Below the pieces are notes generated by a model, which saw only the letters and a list, made by a program, of their open reading frames with translations, was not told where the DNA came from and made no database searches. A stretch of 64,000 nucleotides of DNA, from positions 868,001 to 932,000 of the forward strand of contig NZ_JADRCR010000001.1 of the NCBI RefSeq assembly GCF_016649425.1, written 5' to 3'. The DNA is from Limnobaculum allomyrinae. Its GTDB lineage: Bacteria > Pseudomonadota > Gammaproteobacteria > Enterobacterales > Enterobacteriaceae. The translations under genes were made by a program, and so were the position numbers. Of this stretch, positions 40,377-49,650 are shown one piece after another (positions within the stretch are counted from its first letter, which is position 1; every line of letters begins with the position of its first letter).

Positions 40377-40705
40377 CAGAACGGCATCTTAAAGCCAGGG
40401 GGTAATTGCATACCGCCAGAAACCTGAGCCATTTTCTCTTTTTGCGTCTCTTCAACACGACGAGCTGCGTCATTAAAGGCTGCAGCAATCAGGTCTTCCA
40501 ACATTTCTTTGTCATCTTCCATCAGGCTTGGATCGATCTCCACGCGACGGCAGTTGTGAGCACCGTTTACAGTGACTTTAACCATACCTGCACCAGACTC
40601 ACCGGTGACTTCCATCTTTGCAATCTCTTCCTGCATCTGCTGCATTTTTTCCTGCATCTGCTGAGCTTGCTTCATTATATTGCCAAGGCCGCCTTTACCA
40701 AACAT
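40376..40705 (-). CDS. ybaB: Nucleoid-associated protein YbaB/EbfC
   Basis: 109 aa from ATG 40705 ([20 protein letters not shown]), the E. coli length; an upstream in-frame ATG at 40744 is not needed. A long amphipathic N-terminal helix with Gln/Met repeats and a C-terminus rich in Met/Pro ([13 protein letters not shown]) are typical. Dimeric DNA-binding 'tweezer' protein. Second gene of dnaX-ybaB-recR. Confidence 0.96.
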   Translation of the reverse strand: MFGKGGLGNIMKQAQQMQEKMQQMQEEIAKMEVTGESGAGMVKVTVNGAHNCRRVEIDPSLMEDDKEMLEDLIAAAFNDAARRVEETQKEKMAQVSGGMQLPPGFKMPF

Positions 40706-40772
40706 GGTTATCTCTCTCTTTGCTATGGGTAAAAAATCAATCATCGTCGTTAACTAAGCTAACAACGATCGG

Positions 40773-42800
40773 TTATACGGGTCGAATACTGTCTTCATCC
40801 AGCTCGGCTTCAAAATAGCGGCACAGCGTCTGTATATGCTGGTCTGCGGCTATTGATTCCCGAGCCTGGGTTAACTTTTCTTCATAAATAGCCTGACGCC
40901 ATTCCAGCGGCGTTTTAACCGTCATATCTTCATCTTCAACAATGGTCAGCGTGACCGGATGTCCGGCTAATTGGCTGATAGCCTGAGCCAACACCTGCTG
41001 AGCAGACTCCGAATTCAAATGACGCTGAGAAGGTCGCAAATGCAGACAGACCTCATTCTCAGACAGCTGTTGTTTGAAGGCGTTCAATGCCAGTTGTTGA
41101 ACCAGTTTAGGCAGCGGCATTTGATTTATTTCTGCTGCCCACGGATCTCTGATTAATGATTCCTGCGCCAGCTTCGCCGACAGTTCAGGGGTTTTCTCAT
41201 GTTCCAGCGCCGAACGTAAGGCTTTCGGAGTTGCTACCGGCTCATTAACCGCTTCAAAATCATGCTGTGCTTTCCAGCGATAGCTATCTTTTTTAGTGGG
41301 AGCGGATGATGGCACTTTGCTGCGCGCAACAGTACCCTTTTCGGTTGCCGAAGCGAGGCGTTCCAGCACCGAAGATCCCGGCTTCACTTTTGATGGTGCC
41401 GCCGGTTCACCCTTTTTTGAGTCGGGGTTCCCCTGATTTCGCCGCAGTTGATTGCGGGCCTGTAACATCTGTGCGGTGGTTTCTGACAAACCCGCTGAAA
41501 TTTGATCCTCTTGCTGAGATGGCGTTTGCGCTACGGGCGCTGCCGTTACTGCCGCAGGAGGTTCTGATGTAACAGAAGAAGGCATATCACGAGGAGTATA
41601 AACCGGTACGCTCTGTGCTTCATAACGCTGTTCATGGACAGGCGCAGCCGGTCGGGAAACCGGGGAGGCAGACGTACTGGTATTCTGCGCTACCGCTTCC
41701 GGCGCTTTTATCACTGCTTTAGGATGAAAAGCCAGGGCTCGCAACAGTGTCATTTCAACGCCCATCCGCCGATCTGGCGCATAGGCTAACTCTTTACGAC
41801 CGACTAATAAGGTCTGATAGTAGAGCTGTAGATCTTGCGGAGCCATTTGCCGTGCTAATTCACGCATCCGCTGCTCATTTTGCTGTAACGGATCTAACGC
41901 GGATGGCAATAACTGCACCATCGCTACCTGATGTAACAAGGCCAGCATATCCACCAGCAAGGTTTCCCAGTCGACGCCTTTAGCTGCAATCTGCGTCACT
42001 AATGACATCAGCTTTTCGCCATCAGCCTGATTTAATGCTTCAACCAACGCCAGCGAATGCTCATCGTCCAACGTGCCCAGCATCATGCTAACGGATTCGG
42101 TAGCAACAACGCCATCGCCCATGGCTATCGCCTGATCTGTCAGGCTAAGGGCATCACGCATACTGCCTTCCGCCGCACGGGCTAGCAATTGCAGCGCTCG
42201 GGGTTCGGACTGAATATGTTCAGCCTGAAGTATTTTGTCCAACTGGCCTTTTATCTGCTCCACGTCCAGCGCTTTCAGATGAAACTGTAAACAACGGGAG
42301 AGAATAGTGACCGGTAGTTTTTGGGGATCGGTCGTGGCCAGCAAGAATTTGACGTGCTCCGGCGGCTCTTCCAGCGTTTTCAGTAGTGCGTTAAAACTGT
42401 GGCGGGAGAGCATATGCACTTCATCGATCAGATAGACTTTGAAGCGACCGCGGGCCGGTGCATACTGGACGTTGTCCAGTAATTCACGCGTGTCTTCAAC
42501 TTTAGTACGAGAAGCGGCGTCAATTTCTAACAAATCGACAAAGCGGCCTTCTTCGATTTCGCGGCAGTTACCACATTTACCACAAGGGGTGGCGGTAATG
42601 CCGCTTTCGCAATTCAGACCTTTGGCCAACAGACGCGCTATCGAGGTTTTGCCTACGCCACGGGTGCCAGAAAAAAGATAAGCATGATGGATTCGTCCTA
42701 AGGACAAACCATTAGCGATGGCGGTCAGAACGTGTTCCTGACCGACAACATCTGCAAAGCTTTGTGGGCGCCACTTACGGGCCAGAACTTGATAGCTCAT
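40773..42800 (-). CDS. dnaX: DNA polymerase III subunits tau and gamma
   Basis: 675 aa (tau). Clamp-loader AAA+ ATPase with Walker A GTRGVGKTS, a Cys4 zinc module (CESGITATPCGKCGNC), Walker B LIDEVHML, and sensor LLATTDPQKLP. Domain III ends about residue 370; a Pro/Ala/Gln-rich linker with the frameshift site at codons 461-463 precedes tau domains IV-V that bind DnaB and Pol III alpha. A separate entry covers the gamma frameshift. Confidence 0.97.
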   Translation of the reverse strand: MSYQVLARKWRPQSFADVVGQEHVLTAIANGLSLGRIHHAYLFSGTRGVGKTSIARLLAKGLNCESGITATPCGKCGNCREIEEGRFVDLLEIDAASRTKVEDTRELLDNVQYAPARGRFKVYLIDEVHMLSRHSFNALLKTLEEPPEHVKFLLATTDPQKLPVTILSRCLQFHLKALDVEQIKGQLDKILQAEHIQSEPRALQLLARAAEGSMRDALSLTDQAIAMGDGVVATESVSMMLGTLDDEHSLALVEALNQADGEKLMSLVTQIAAKGVDWETLLVDMLALLHQVAMVQLLPSALDPLQQNEQRMRELARQMAPQDLQLYYQTLLVGRKELAYAPDRRMGVEMTLLRALAFHPKAVIKAPEAVAQNTSTSASPVSRPAAPVHEQRYEAQSVPVYTPRDMPSSVTSEPPAAVTAAPVAQTPSQQEDQISAGLSETTAQMLQARNQLRRNQGNPDSKKGEPAAPSKVKPGSSVLERLASATEKGTVARSKVPSSAPTKKDSYRWKAQHDFEAVNEPVATPKALRSALEHEKTPELSAKLAQESLIRDPWAAEINQMPLPKLVQQLALNAFKQQLSENEVCLHLRPSQRHLNSESAQQVLAQAISQLAGHPVTLTIVEDEDMTVKTPLEWRQAIYEEKLTQARESIAADQHIQTLCRYFEAELDEDSIRPV
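41378..41418 (-). promoter_or_regulatory. Programmed -1 frameshift signal in dnaX (gamma subunit)
   Basis: Minus strand A-AAA-AAG (41418-41412) is in the tau frame at Ser461-Lys462-Lys463. Slipping -1 reads one Gly codon, then TGA (41409-41407), giving a gamma of ~464 aa. CAGGGG, an SD-like stimulator, lies about 11 bases upstream. CCGGC (41405-41401) and GCCGG (41382-41378) can form a stem 6 nt downstream. This is the same arrangement as E. coli dnaX. Confidence 0.88.
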
Positions 42801-42876
42801 TGGTACCAGAAAAGTCGATTAAAATAGGTGCAACATCTTACCACAGCCGATGATTCGCGACGACGTTTGTTCTGGA

Positions 42877-43428
42877 TTAATGACCGTCAAACGAGACAAG
42901 GCTATAACTTTCAACGTCCTGAGCCGCTAAACGTGCACGACCGTCCAGTTCAGGTAATTCGATAACAAAAGCCGCATCGCTCACTTCGCCACCTAAACGA
43001 CGAATAAGTTTTACCGTAGCGCTAATGGTGCCACCGGTTGCCAGCAAATCGTCAATCATAAGTACTTTATCATTTGGCTGAATGCTGCTGGTATGAATTT
43101 CCAGCACGTCAGTGCCGTACTCCAAATCATAGGTTTCCTGCAGCGTTTCGCGAGGCAGTTTGCCCTTTTTACGTACCGGGACAAAACCAACGCCTAACGC
43201 TAAGGCGACCGGCGCACCAAACAGAAAACCGCGTGCTTCAGTACCTACAATTTTGGTAATACCTTTATCTTTATAATGATCAACCATCATCTGAATGGTT
43301 GCGGCAAAAGCAGCCGGGTTTTCCAGTAACGTGGTGATGTCACGGAAAAGGATTCCTGCTTTTGGATAGTCAGGGATAGTCATAATGCTATCTTTGATCA
43401 GCGTTAGCTGCTGTTCTGTCGTCGTCAT
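42877..43428 (-). CDS. apt: Adenine phosphoribosyltransferase
   Basis: 183 aa, E. coli length. Salvages adenine + PRPP to AMP. PRPP-binding loop [14 protein letters not shown], plus [11 protein letters not shown] and [14 protein letters not shown]. It lies 76 bp upstream of dnaX on the same strand, as in E. coli. Confidence 0.97.
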   Translation of the reverse strand: MTTTEQQLTLIKDSIMTIPDYPKAGILFRDITTLLENPAAFAATIQMMVDHYKDKGITKIVGTEARGFLFGAPVALALGVGFVPVRKKGKLPRETLQETYDLEYGTDVLEIHTSSIQPNDKVLMIDDLLATGGTISATVKLIRRLGGEVSDAAFVIELPELDGRARLAAQDVESYSLVSFDGH

Positions 43429-43580
43429 AAATATGTACCCGGTTAACTAACGGTTCTATTCCATAACGCCGGTGTCGGGGTCTATTTTTCCATCAATAAA
43501 CACGGGGACAGCGGCGAAAAACGCTCAAATCTATGCAAAGCAGGCAGGAAATGCAACTGGTAGTTGTCACAATAAAGGAA

Positions 43581-43961
43581 TTAATCACTTTTTTGCTGCA
43601 ATGGATCAATAACCGGTAACCTCAGCATAAAGAGTAATAACACCAGCAAAATAACCAACAGCAACACTCTGACCCACAGTAGCGAAATCAACCACAGCGA
43701 TACCGCAAAAGTAATAACGATCAACAAAATCGCTTTACTCTTCGCACCGGGAGGCAGACCACGATATGTCTGCCAATGACGTAAATAGGGCCCAAACCAC
43801 GAACGGTACAATAACCAGTCATGAAAACGTGGTGAGGAACGGGCAAAGCACCAGGCCGCCAACAATAAAAAAGGGGTGGTTGGCAAGACTGGTAATATAA
43901 CGCCAAGACAGGCTAACCCCATCGCCAGCCAGCCAAGGCAGAGAAGAAACCATCGATACAT
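43581..43961 (-). CDS. ybaN: DUF454 inner-membrane protein YbaN
   Basis: 126 aa with three to four hydrophobic segments (about 5-24, 29-40, 78-115). The signature LPVLPTTPFLLLAAWCFARSSPRFHDWL is read in part (LPTTPFLLLAAWCFARSSPR) and is nearly unchanged from E. coli YbaN. Function unknown; found next to apt and priC. Confidence 0.93.
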   Translation of the reverse strand: MYRWFLLCLGWLAMGLACLGVILPVLPTTPFLLLAAWCFARSSPRFHDWLLYRSWFGPYLRHWQTYRGLPPGAKSKAILLIVITFAVSLWLISLLWVRVLLLVILLVLLLFMLRLPVIDPLQQKSD

Positions 43962-44176
43962 AATTCCGCCCGTAATGAAAACCCAGGGGTCAGTCTAATC
44001 AAAAATAGCGCTCCCCCCAACGTAATGATAGTCATTCTCGCACAATTGGTGCAATTTCAGCCAAATTCCATATCCAATTTTTATTCAAACGCCCGCTGAT
44101 ATAAGATGTCATCACGATTTTCAGCAAACACTATCGTCTGGCCAATATTGCCACCTTACACCAATCAGGGATGCCT

Positions 44177-44713
44177 ATGAACACCGGCGCTTTATTACAG
44201 GCTTTACAGCATCAGGTTCAGCAACTGGCTCAGGCCATTGCCGATGCCCCAGCCTCCGGCGTAATGCCTCCCCGCTTCGATGATCAGTTGTTTAACCAGC
44301 GCGACTCACGCCTGAGTAATTACCTGGCTGAAGTAGAAAAAAATCTGCATCAGCTAAAGCAAGAAGTGGATAAAAACCGCCTGGAACAGGTGGCTTTTCT
44401 GGCTGAGCGAATTGTGGCGCAAATCACCGCGTTACAGCGCGAACTGGCAACCCTTAATTTGCGGAAAAGTAATACGACCGCAGTAAAAATCAACAGCGAT
44501 ATTTATCAAACGCTGGCTCAGCATCAGGACTATGAGCGGCGCTTGCAAGAGATGCTGAGAGATAAAGAGAGTCAGCTTATTCTGCAAACTACCCTGACGG
44601 CTCAACAGCAAATTCAAAAAGAGCTGGCGGCTCTGGAAGGCCGTTTGATGCGCTGTCGGCAAGCTCTTAAACGAATTGAAAAGCAGATTGAACGCCGGGA
44701 ATCAGGTTTGTAA
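44177..44713 (+). CDS. priC: Primosomal replication protein PriC (N'')
   Basis: 178 aa from ATG 44177: AGGG sits 6 bases before it, and the earlier ATG at 44171 overlaps the RBS. A mostly helical protein; RFDDQLFNQRDSRLSNYLAEVE and the C-terminal HQDYERRLQEML ... EGRLMRCRQALKRIEKQIERR pattern (each shorter than the full run) match PriC. It restarts stalled forks by loading DnaB. Divergent from ybaN, as in E. coli. Confidence 0.88.
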   Translation: MNTGALLQALQHQVQQLAQAIADAPASGVMPPRFDDQLFNQRDSRLSNYLAEVEKNLHQLKQEVDKNRLEQVAFLAERIVAQITALQRELATLNLRKSNTTAVKINSDIYQTLAQHQDYERRLQEMLRDKESQLILQTTLTAQQQIQKELAALEGRLMRCRQALKRIEKQIERRESGL

Positions 44714-44825
44714 TTCTATTTTCAGATAGCGGTTACAATTTGTTACATTCTTATGCATTAAACACACAACTCAAAAATAAATTCACCAATAATGACGGAA
44801 CACCACCAATTACAGGAGTTATGTG

Positions 44826-46172
44826 ATGAATATTAAGTATCTGTTTTCTGCTCTGGCCCTTTTATCTGGCTCAACCTTCGCCACATCGATCGCCGTAACC
44901 CCGGCACCTTATGTCATAACCAAAAGTGAATTGTCATCTCCGATTATTCTGGAAGGCTCACAAGAACATAACTACCTGAAGGTTTCTCTCACAGGTACCA
45001 AACAAGACACCGATAAACATACGCCTATCAATCTGGCATTAGTTATTGACCGTTCGACATCCATGTCCGGTGACCGTATTGAAAAAGCGCGTGAAGCCGC
45101 AATACTGGCAATCAATATGTTAAAAGACGATGACATCATCTCGATTATTGCTTACGACGACGATGCTCATGTGGTTATCCCTGCGACCAAAGCCAATAAC
45201 AAACAAAAACTGATTAAAACCATCAATGACAAAATTACCCCGCAAGGCTGGACTGCACTGTTTGCCGGCGTCAGCAAAGGCATTAAAGAAGTTAATAAAT
45301 TCCATAAAAAAGACCAGGTAAACCGCATTATTCTGCTGTCTGACGGTCAGGCTAACGTAGGGCCAAGCAGCACTAAAGAGCTGGCTGACTTAGGTATTGT
45401 TGCCGCGAAACAAGGCATCGCCGTTACTACCATTGGGTTAGGAGCCAGCTACAACGAAGACCTGATGACCGCTCTGGCCAGCTACAGCGATGGTAACCAT
45501 GCTTTCGTTGAAAAATCAGCCGATCTGGAAGCGGCATTTGTGCGTGAATTTAAAGACGTCATGTCTGTTGTCGCTCAGGAAGTCACTATTACCATTCGTC
45601 TGCAAGACGGGGCTAAGCCAGTGCGTCTGTTAGGCCGTGAAGGTGATATTAAAGGCAATAACGTGACGGTAAAAATGAACCAGCTGTATTCCAATCAGGA
45701 AAAATATGTCCTGTTAGAAGTTATTCCACCTAAAGGCAAAGAGAACGAGAAGAAACCATTAGCCGATGTGGTTATCAGTTATGACAACTTACAAACCAGC
45801 AAAAAGGATAATCTGGAAAACCGCATTGATATTGCTTACAGCAAATCAGAACAGGCAGTAAAACAGGCGGTACAGGAAGAGATCGTGGTTGACTCAGCAA
45901 TTCAAAAAGCCAACATTGAAAATGAGAAAGCCATTAAGTTGCTGGATGAAGGCAAAAAAGATGAAGCAAACCAGATTATTCAACGCAATGCCTCCACGTT
46001 AGATGCTTTATCCGGTTCCGTCAGCAGCCCGGCAGCCAAAGAAAAAGCCAGTGGTAGCGCAATTGAGAATAAAAAGCTATCTGAAGATCTTGATAGCAAG
46101 TCTGAGGCAGTCTCCCGTAAGAGTATGAAAGAGAGCACCTATAAGACACAAAAGCAGCAATCTAAAAACTAA
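44826..46172 (+). CDS. Exported von Willebrand factor A-domain protein
   Basis: 448 aa from ATG 44826, 7 bases after AGGAG; an upstream ATG-TGA is a 1-codon ORF. A signal peptide (1-19, ending TFA) leads to a vWA domain (about 68-240) with a complete MIDAS: D75-R-S-T-S79, Thr in GWTALFAG and Asp in LLSDGQANVG. The C-terminal ~150 residues are charged, Lys/Glu/Ser-rich and likely coiled or disordered. No lipobox and no second membrane helix, so probably periplasmic. The following kinase (69-bp gap) and regulator (34 bp) look co-transcribed. Function unknown; sensing or scaffolding via metal-dependent binding is inferred. Confidence 0.85.
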   Translation: MNIKYLFSALALLSGSTFATSIAVTPAPYVITKSELSSPIILEGSQEHNYLKVSLTGTKQDTDKHTPINLALVIDRSTSMSGDRIEKAREAAILAINMLKDDDIISIIAYDDDAHVVIPATKANNKQKLIKTINDKITPQGWTALFAGVSKGIKEVNKFHKKDQVNRIILLSDGQANVGPSSTKELADLGIVAAKQGIAVTTIGLGASYNEDLMTALASYSDGNHAFVEKSADLEAAFVREFKDVMSVVAQEVTITIRLQDGAKPVRLLGREGDIKGNNVTVKMNQLYSNQEKYVLLEVIPPKGKENEKKPLADVVISYDNLQTSKKDNLENRIDIAYSKSEQAVKQAVQEEIVVDSAIQKANIENEKAIKLLDEGKKDEANQIIQRNASTLDALSGSVSSPAAKEKASGSAIENKKLSEDLDSKSEAVSRKSMKESTYKTQKQQSKN

Positions 46173-46241
46173 GTAACATTTTTTTCACCGGGGATTAGGT
46201 AATCTAATCTCCGGTTCATCAATGACATGGTTGGGTATGGA

Positions 46242-47738
46242 ATGAAATCTAAAAAGTTTCTTTATCTGTTTATAGTCGTCACTGTCCTGATTGTCGGAGT
46301 GATTGGCTATTTTGGATACCGTACTCTATCGCAGGAAAGTACCTTAAACGAATATCAAACCCAACAGCTGGCAAAAACTCGAGTGGCACAAACTCAGGAT
46401 TTTATTTTGCAGCAGTTAGGACAAAAGCAAATTCGTCTGAGCGCTATTCTGGCCTATCTGAAACTCGATCCTCTGTCGCTCAATACTCTGATTGCTCAGG
46501 ACAGTGATATCGAAGCACTGTTTGTACTGGAACATAACAAACTGGTGTTTCCCGATGCGTATAACCCGCTGAATCAAAAAGAGTCCCGTTTTGTCGAGCT
46601 CATCACGCCGATTATTCAGGACCCCGCCATTCTTATCGCTAAACAGCATCAATCTGACGATAAGCGGCCTGATTCCGGCTGGTATGTAATGCAAGAGCAA
46701 CAACAACCGGTACTGATTTACTGGCATAAACTCAACAATCAAATCATTGGCTTTAAGCTGTCCTATGTGAAGTTGCTATCGGATATCGTTTCCAGTATCG
46801 ATTTCAACTATGAGCCGGACAGCCTGATAATTTCAGACAATGGTCAAGTGCTGTATCAGTCACTGACCCGTGCCTATGATAAAACTAAACAGCCAACCTA
46901 TAATCAGGCGTTGCCCTTCCCGCTTCATGCCTGGAAGATTGACTATTATGCCAGCAATAACAGTAACTACTCGCTCTATTATTTCACCCTCGCTCTGTTA
47001 GCCATCGCCATTCTGGCCGTGGGAACAATTGCATTATCGCTGTATCGTGAATTTAACCGGGCAACCCGTCTGGCCAGTCAACAGGTCAGTTTTGTCAGTC
47101 AGGTCTCCCATGAATTAAAAACCCCGCTCACCAATATCACGCTGTATGCCGAAATGCTTAAAGAGATGGAGCAGGAAGAAGAGAGTCAGAATACTCACTA
47201 TCTGGAGGTGATCATCAGTGAAAGTCGCCGCCTGTCACGCCTGATTCAAAATGTCCTGACGTTTACCAAATCACCTAAAATCAATCTACAGCCGGTGGAT
47301 ATCAACCAGTTGCTGGCGCAGATTCACACTATTTTCACCCCGGTATTTGAAGCAAAAGGTATTCATCTGGCGCTGAGCGTTGAGGGGCATCTGAATACCC
47401 ACAGCGATATCGACCGGATAACTCAAATCATCAGCAATCTGCTTAGTAATGCAGAAAAGTATGCCCCTGAGGGCAAAAAAGTTCAGCTCAGCGCCTGTCA
47501 AGATGATGAAAATATTTATATCCGCGTTCGGGATTATGGCAAAGGCCTGCCCGATAAAGAGCTGAAGCCTATATTTCAGCCATTTTATCGGGTGAAATCA
47601 GAGATTACCGAAGGCGTTACCGGAACCGGTATTGGTCTGACGATCGCACTTCAGTTAGCACAGAGTCTGTCGGGTACACCAATGGCAGAAAACCGTGATA
47701 ACGGACTGGAATTTACCCTATGTCTTCCGCGTACCTGA
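46242..47738 (+). CDS. Two-component sensor histidine kinase
   Basis: 498 aa from ATG 46242; an in-frame ATG at 46227 would add five residues. TM1 at 6-26, a ~220-residue periplasmic sensor, TM2 at 247-267, no obvious HAMP. HisKA with phospho-acceptor His290 (SQVSHELKTPLTNITL), N-box NLLSNAEKYAPEG, G1 RDYGKGLPD, F-box FQPFYR and G2 GTGIGLTIA. The sensor ligand is unknown. Sits between the vWA gene and an OmpR-type regulator, so the vWA protein is a candidate partner of the sensor domain. Confidence 0.93.
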   Translation: MKSKKFLYLFIVVTVLIVGVIGYFGYRTLSQESTLNEYQTQQLAKTRVAQTQDFILQQLGQKQIRLSAILAYLKLDPLSLNTLIAQDSDIEALFVLEHNKLVFPDAYNPLNQKESRFVELITPIIQDPAILIAKQHQSDDKRPDSGWYVMQEQQQPVLIYWHKLNNQIIGFKLSYVKLLSDIVSSIDFNYEPDSLIISDNGQVLYQSLTRAYDKTKQPTYNQALPFPLHAWKIDYYASNNSNYSLYYFTLALLAIAILAVGTIALSLYREFNRATRLASQQVSFVSQVSHELKTPLTNITLYAEMLKEMEQEEESQNTHYLEVIISESRRLSRLIQNVLTFTKSPKINLQPVDINQLLAQIHTIFTPVFEAKGIHLALSVEGHLNTHSDIDRITQIISNLLSNAEKYAPEGKKVQLSACQDDENIYIRVRDYGKGLPDKELKPIFQPFYRVKSEITEGVTGTGIGLTIALQLAQSLSGTPMAENRDNGLEFTLCLPRT

Positions 47739-47772
47739 GAAAAAACGGATCGCATAAAACGGATGAATAGCT

Positions 47773-48456
47773 ATGAAAATTTTAATTGCTGAAGACGATG
47801 TTCATATTCGTAATGGATTGAGCGATATGCTCTCCCGCGAAGGTTACAGCATCATTACTGCAGAAAATGGTAAAGTGGCATTAACCAAATACCAGCAACA
47901 ACAGCCTGACTTCATCATTCTGGATATTATGATGCCGGAGCTGGATGGCTACTCGGTGTGCAAAGAAATCAGAAAAAATGATGAGCATACGCCAGTGGTT
48001 TTTCTTTCCGCCAAAGGAGAAGAGATCGATAAAGTATTAGGCCTTGAATTAGGTGCCGATGACTACATCAACAAGCCTTTTGGTATTCATGAAGTACGCG
48101 CCAGAATCAAAACCATTGCCCGCCGTTGTTTGAAAGCTAAACAAAACTCACCCGATCAGATTTTTCAGTTCGGCGATCTGCAGGTATCTCCCGCAGAGCT
48201 GTGCGCTAAACGTGGGCAGCAGGTCATTGAGCTATCATTGCGCGAAATTAAAATTCTAATATGCCTGTGGCAGCATAAGAATCAGGTTGTCACGCGCGAT
48301 ATGCTGTTTGACTGTGCCTGGGGATATGATCACCTTCCTAACAGCCGCACATTGGATCAACATATATCCAAACTACGTAAATTGATTGAACTCGATCCTG
48401 TTGTACCGCTTCTGATTAAAACCATACACGGTGCCGGTTATCGTTATCAGGAATAA
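47773..48456 (+). CDS. OmpR-family response regulator
   Basis: 227 aa. A receiver domain with acidic pocket E7-D8-D9, phospho-acceptor D51 (FIILDIMMPELDGY), Ser/Thr and Lys105-like KPFG; then a winged-helix Trans_reg_C domain (about 130-225, ELSLREIKILICLW, RTLDQHISKLRKLI). Cognate partner of the kinase 34 bp upstream. Targets unknown; autoregulation of the three-gene cassette is plausible. Confidence 0.94.
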   Translation: MKILIAEDDVHIRNGLSDMLSREGYSIITAENGKVALTKYQQQQPDFIILDIMMPELDGYSVCKEIRKNDEHTPVVFLSAKGEEIDKVLGLELGADDYINKPFGIHEVRARIKTIARRCLKAKQNSPDQIFQFGDLQVSPAELCAKRGQQVIELSLREIKILICLWQHKNQVVTRDMLFDCAWGYDHLPNSRTLDQHISKLRKLIELDPVVPLLIKTIHGAGYRYQE

Positions 48457-48471
48457 CGGGCGACAGAAAAA

Positions 48472-48488
48472 GCCGCTACAATAGCGGC
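48472..48488. terminator. Hairpin between the response-regulator gene and rsmS
   Basis: GCCGCTA (48472-48478) and TAGCGGC (48482-48488), 3-nt loop, 16 bp past the regulator stop. No T-run. Confidence 0.5.
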
Positions 48489-48518
48489 ACCACTCACTCT
48501 TAGCCGAGGCATTCATTG

Positions 48519-48677
48519 ATGTCGCTGGAACAAGCACCTGAAGAGGTTAAACTGGCTGTTGATTTGATTTATCTGCTGGAGAGTAACCAAATCGATGCCA
48601 AAACCGTACTGGCCGCGCTGAAAATTGTTGAACAAGATTTTTTACGTAAGGCAGAACAAGAGCAGAAGCAGACTTGA
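48519..48677 (+). CDS. rsmS: Small protein RsmS (YbaM)
   Basis: 52 aa, read directly: [20 protein letters not shown] at the N-terminus, then [20 protein letters not shown] and [12 protein letters not shown], stop TGA at 48675-48677. Matches E. coli YbaM (53 aa) closely in the first 40 residues. In Pectobacterium the homologue RsmS modulates the RsmA system; the role here is inferred. In E. coli it is next to priC; here the vWA/two-component cassette separates them. Confidence 0.9.
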   Translation: MSLEQAPEEVKLAVDLIYLLESNQIDAKTVLAALKIVEQDFLRKAEQEQKQT

Positions 48678-48688
48678 TCCTGCCTGAA

Positions 48689-49225
48689 TTACTTATTCTG
48701 CTGTCGCGCAGTAAATACCCCTGTACTAAACAGGGTATAAGTTAACATGGTTAATAGTGGTAACCATTGCGGTTCTTTTAAGTGGACGGCTATCCAACGG
48801 AAAGGCAAGCAGGCCAGCAAAGCAAAATCATAAGGTTGACGACCAATGATAGGCTCGCCCCCCGCAGACAATACCAGTGTACAAACCACCTGAGCATAGA
48901 GAATAAAAATCAGAAAAGGGATATAACGCCATAGCCGCTGTCGTGGTAAAGGGATATAACGGCCATAGAAATGCCCCATCGCCAGTATTCCCAGACAAAA
49001 AACCGCCAGGCAAAACCAGCGAGTTATCTGAAGCAACCCTACCCGGCTAATGGTAAATCCTTCACTCAATACCAAATCGCGGCTAAACCAGGCACTGGAA
49101 TCCACCAGCAATAAGCAAAAATAGGCCAATACCTGACTTAGCAGTGGTAAAACTCCAATTAACACCAATAGCAATATGAGGAATGCCGCTGGTGATGAAC
49201 GGAGAACAGAACGGGAATGCATCAT
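48689..49225 (-). CDS. Hypothetical inner-membrane protein (4-5 TM)
   Basis: 178 aa, strongly hydrophobic. Segments at about 13-38, 65-88, 100-120 and 155-172 are likely helices, with a Tyr/Arg-rich loop (YGRYIPLPRQRLWRY). No family recognised. Convergent with rsmS (11-bp gap) and 34 bp downstream of ychN on the same strand. It stands where E. coli has mscK but has none of the MscS-channel features and is far shorter. Confidence 0.7.
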   Translation of the reverse strand: MMHSRSVLRSSPAAFLILLLVLIGVLPLLSQVLAYFCLLLVDSSAWFSRDLVLSEGFTISRVGLLQITRWFCLAVFCLGILAMGHFYGRYIPLPRQRLWRYIPFLIFILYAQVVCTLVLSAGGEPIIGRQPYDFALLACLPFRWIAVHLKEPQWLPLLTMLTYTLFSTGVFTARQQNK

Positions 49226-49259
49226 TGATTAAACCCATTCTGATAAATAGCATCACTCA

Positions 49260-49613
49260 TCAAAATGTCAGCACTTTGTCTGCCGCCAGCGTCCACTGAG
49301 CCAGTTCGACTAATGTACCAATCTCTACACCATCAATCAGCGGCAATTGACTAATACCACGGCCATCAGTGCAGGTTTTACATAATTTAACTTCAACGTT
49401 TTGAGCCGTCAGGATCTCTAGCATCTGCTGAAGGTTGTAGCCTTCATGAGGTTTATGCCCACGAATCCCGGCACTCACTGCATCCGACATCAAAAACAGT
49501 TTCAATTCACAATCCGGTGACTGCTCGCGAATAGCGATAGACAGGCGTAAAGCATTAAACAATAGTTCGCTGCCATAAGGCGCGCCATTAGCGATAACCA
49601 GTATACGTTGCAT
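49260..49613 (-). CDS. ychN: DsrE/TusD-family protein YchN
   Basis: 117 aa, E. coli YchN length. Signature stretches ILVIANGAPYGSELLFNALR, LFLMSDAVSAGIRGHKP and KLCKTCTDGRGISQLPLIDG (the conserved Cys pair KLCKTC) are nearly unchanged. A hexameric sulfur-transfer-like fold of unknown function. In E. coli it lies near chaA, not beside acrR, so this is a relocated gene. Confidence 0.93.
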   Translation of the reverse strand: MQRILVIANGAPYGSELLFNALRLSIAIREQSPDCELKLFLMSDAVSAGIRGHKPHEGYNLQQMLEILTAQNVEVKLCKTCTDGRGISQLPLIDGVEIGTLVELAQWTLAADKVLTF

Positions 49614-49650
49614 CCGTTATTTCCTGTGATGGGGTAACTCTATCCGAAGG

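Noticed and set aside
48689-49225. Remnant of mscK, given the E. coli gene order
   Set aside because: The 178-aa protein has no MscS-domain sequence and is a complete, differently built membrane protein.
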